DNA of 64,000 nt, from contig NZ_WHSB02000005.1 in NCBI RefSeq assembly GCF_010994755.1, positions 95,281 to 159,280 of the forward strand, read 5' to 3'. The notes under the pieces were generated by a model. The model saw only the letters and a program-made list of their open reading frames with translations. It did not search any database and was not told where the DNA came from. Source of the stretch: Shinella lacus. Its GTDB lineage: Bacteria; Pseudomonadota; Alphaproteobacteria; Rhizobiales; Rhizobiaceae. Both the position numbers and the translations under genes were made by a program. Below, in pieces: positions 62,404 through 64,000 of the stretch (the stretch's first letter is position 1; every line of letters starts with the position of its first letter).

Positions 62404-63594
62404 TCAGGCAGCCTTGGCGGCGCTGAGCTTTTCGGCAGCCCGCTCGATGCGCGCAAGCCCCTCGCGCGCCTCCTCGGCGGTCACCGTCAGCGGCGGCAGC
62501 AGCCGCAGCACGTTATCGCCCGCCGGCACGGCGAGCAGTTTTTCCGCACGCACGGCCTTGAGCAGTTCGGCGGTCGGAATCCTTGCCTTGATGCCGAGCA
62601 TCAGGCCCTCGCCGCGGATATCCTCGATGATCTCGGGGAAGCGGTCCTTCAATGCCGCCAGACCCTGGCGGAAGACGAGCGCCACGTCGCGCACATGGTT
62701 GAGGAAGCCCTCTTCCAGCACGACGTCGAGCACCGCATTGCCGACCGCCATGGCGAGCGGGTTGCCGCCATAGGTGGAGCCGTGCGTGCCGGCGACCATG
62801 CCGGCGGCCGCCTCGTTCGTGGCAAGGCAAGCGCCGAGCGGAAACCCGCCGCCGATGCCCTTGGCGACCGCCATGATATCCGGCGTGACGCCCGACCATT
62901 CATGGGCGAACAGGCGCCCGGTGCGGCCGACGCCGGACTGTACTTCGTCGAGGACCAGCAGCAGGCCGTATTCATCGCAGAGCTGGCGCAGCTCCTGCAT
63001 GAACTCCTTCGGCACCGGGCGGATGCCGCCCTCGCCCTGCACCGGCTCGATCAGGATCGCGGCCGTCTCCTCGGTGATCGCGTCCTTGACGGCGGTGATG
63101 TCGCCGAAGGGGACCTGGAGGAAACCGGGGGCCTTGGGGCCGAAGCCTTCGAGGTACTTTTCCTGGCCGCCGGCGGCGATCGTCGCGAGCGTGCGGCCGT
63201 GGAAGGCGCCTTCAAAGGTGATGATGTGGAACTTGCCGGGATGGCCCTTGGCGAAATGATAGCGGCGCGCCGTCTTGATCGCGCATTCCAGCGCCTCAGC
63301 ACCGGAATTGGTGAAGAACACCTTGTCGGCGAAGGTCGCTTCCGTCAGGCGCCGACCGAGGCTTTCCTGGCCCGGAACCTCATAGAGGTTCGACAGGTGC
63401 CAGACCTTGTCGGCCTGATCCTTCAGCGCGGCGACGAGGTGCGGATGCGCATGGCCCAGCGAATTGACGGCGACGCCGGCGGCGAAGTCGAGATATCGCT
63501 CGCCATCCTCGGCGATCAGCCAGACGCCCTCCCCGCGCGTGAACCGGAGCGGTGCACGCATATAGGTTTCATAGAGCGGCGCGGCATCGGCCAT
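62404..63594 (-). CDS. argD: Acetylornithine aminotransferase
   Basis: 396 residues from the ATG at 63594; the open frame extends upstream without similarity to the family. A class III PLP aminotransferase: [43 protein letters not shown], the PLP lysine in [12 protein letters not shown], and a C-terminal RLLPPLTVT. It makes N-acetylornithine (and possibly succinyl-diaminopimelate) by transamination. First gene of argD-argF. A minus-strand terminator hairpin precedes it. Confidence 0.95.
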   Translation of the reverse strand: MADAAPLYETYMRAPLRFTRGEGVWLIAEDGERYLDFAAGVAVNSLGHAHPHLVAALKDQADKVWHLSNLYEVPGQESLGRRLTEATFADKVFFTNSGAEALECAIKTARRYHFAKGHPGKFHIITFEGAFHGRTLATIAAGGQEKYLEGFGPKAPGFLQVPFGDITAVKDAITEETAAILIEPVQGEGGIRPVPKEFMQELRQLCDEYGLLLVLDEVQSGVGRTGRLFAHEWSGVTPDIMAVAKGIGGGFPLGACLATNEAAAGMVAGTHGSTYGGNPLAMAVGNAVLDVVLEEGFLNHVRDVALVFRQGLAALKDRFPEIIEDIRGEGLMLGIKARIPTAELLKAVRAEKLLAVPAGDNVLRLLPPLTVTAEEAREGLARIERAAEKLSAAKAA

Positions 63595-63658
63595 GGCGCG
63601 GATCCTCCGAAAAAGAGATGCGGAAAAACGTGAACGCGGCTTGACTTTTCCAGGCTCC

Positions 63659-63687
63659 AGAAAAATCAAAAGCCGCCTTTCGGCGGC
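63659..63687 (-). terminator. Minus-strand terminator 65 bases before argD
   Basis: GCCGCC/GGCGGC (6 bp, loop TTTC) at 63672-63687. On the minus strand it is followed by TTTTGATTTTT, a good U tract. It either stops leftward transcripts entering from outside the window or attenuates argD. Confidence 0.7.
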
Positions 63688-63766
63688 ATGCGGCACTATC
63701 GGCATTTCAGGCCGGGATGTCAACAAATCGCACCCCGAAATAGTGCTGAACCTCCCGCAAGGTAAG

Positions 63767-63987
63767 GATTCACGCCACGCGCGGAAGGTGTCGCTATCGA
63801 GTCACACCCGGCCAGCAAGTTGGGGAAAACTCGGAAATCGATTCGCCCGGATTCCTACGACTCTTGTCACAGAGTCCCCCAAACTCTAGGTTAAAGACCA
63901 ATTACTAGACTGCATGCGGCGGAACTAGTCACCAAAAGAGTTAGGGCGCTCAAATTCCGGACCCGTCCGGAACGCGATGAGGGATTC
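63767..63987. promoter_or_regulatory. GANTC cluster with a candidate CtrA site in the right-hand non-coding region
   Basis: The 406-base stretch 63595-64000 has no supportable gene. GANTC (CcrM methylation) sites are at 63767, 63799, 63840, 63850, 63859, 63872 and 63983. Six fall within 110 bases, where about 0.4 would be expected at this GC content. TTAA-N7-TTACT at 63891-63906 resembles a CtrA site, and TTCCGGA/TCCGGAA (63955-63972) is a small dyad. Likely the promoter of a rightward gene that starts beyond the window. Confidence 0.6.
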
Positions 63988-64000
63988 CCGCATTGCGAGC

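Noticed and set aside
63593-63889. Forward 98-codon frame before the right edge
   Set aside because: It crosses the argD start, the terminator hairpin and the GANTC cluster and has shadow-like composition.

Overview
This window comes from a high-GC alphaproteobacterium, most likely Rhizobiaceae (Rhizobium, Sinorhizobium, Agrobacterium or Shinella relatives). The evidence is the block argD-argF-hslO / apaG / metZ / dcd, a SAM-II riboswitch before metZ, a PodJ-like polarity protein, CcrM-type GANTC clustering, and palindromic intergenic repeats of the kind found in rhizobia. The genus cannot be fixed from sequence alone. I see no prophage, IS element, CRISPR array or plasmid functions; it looks like chromosome.

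Region 1 (178-9115) looks like an arginine or modified-arginine island. A leftward operon encodes a polar amino-acid ABC transporter (ATPase, binding protein, two permeases) and an M20 amidohydrolase. A divergent rightward operon encodes a dimethylargininase-type hydrolase, a TetR regulator, an AruH-like aminotransferase and an AruI-like 2-ketoarginine decarboxylase.

Region 2 (9261-29130) is mostly housekeeping and accessory genes: mscL; a transporter-domain hybrid histidine kinase facing a LuxR-type response regulator; pyrD; a MATE exporter whose stop codon lies in a repeat; a CAP lipoprotein; YitT; the ligase-associated helicase and PdeM nuclease; a soluble sugar dehydrogenase; a DHFR-like reductase divergent from an HxlR regulator with two matching operator palindromes between them; and a TSUP exporter with its TIGR02186 partner.

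Region 3 (29131-39297) holds composite palindromic repeats, a 1313-residue PodJ-like protein, and a fadE-fadA-fadB beta-oxidation operon behind a perfect 10+10 palindrome.

Region 4 (39354-48930) holds a VOC protein, a 58-residue secreted protein, a compact three-gene phosphorelay operon, two divergent DMT exporters, a LexA-like S24 regulator, an orphan binding protein, and a glycosyltransferase with an N-terminal MshEN-like domain.

Region 5 (48943-57152) looks like a LacI-type regulon. It includes a GH42 beta-galactosidase, an SDR, an unusual 551-residue ABC permease, a binding protein, tRNA-Gly(CCC), a GH114-like protein with RTX repeats, and the LacI regulator. AAACGTTT-type sites occur both before the binding protein and before the regulator.

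Region 6 (57198-64000) holds dcd, SAM-II/metZ, apaG, hslO, argF and argD, and ends in a 406-base non-coding stretch with a dense GANTC cluster. That cluster is probably the promoter of the next gene to the right.
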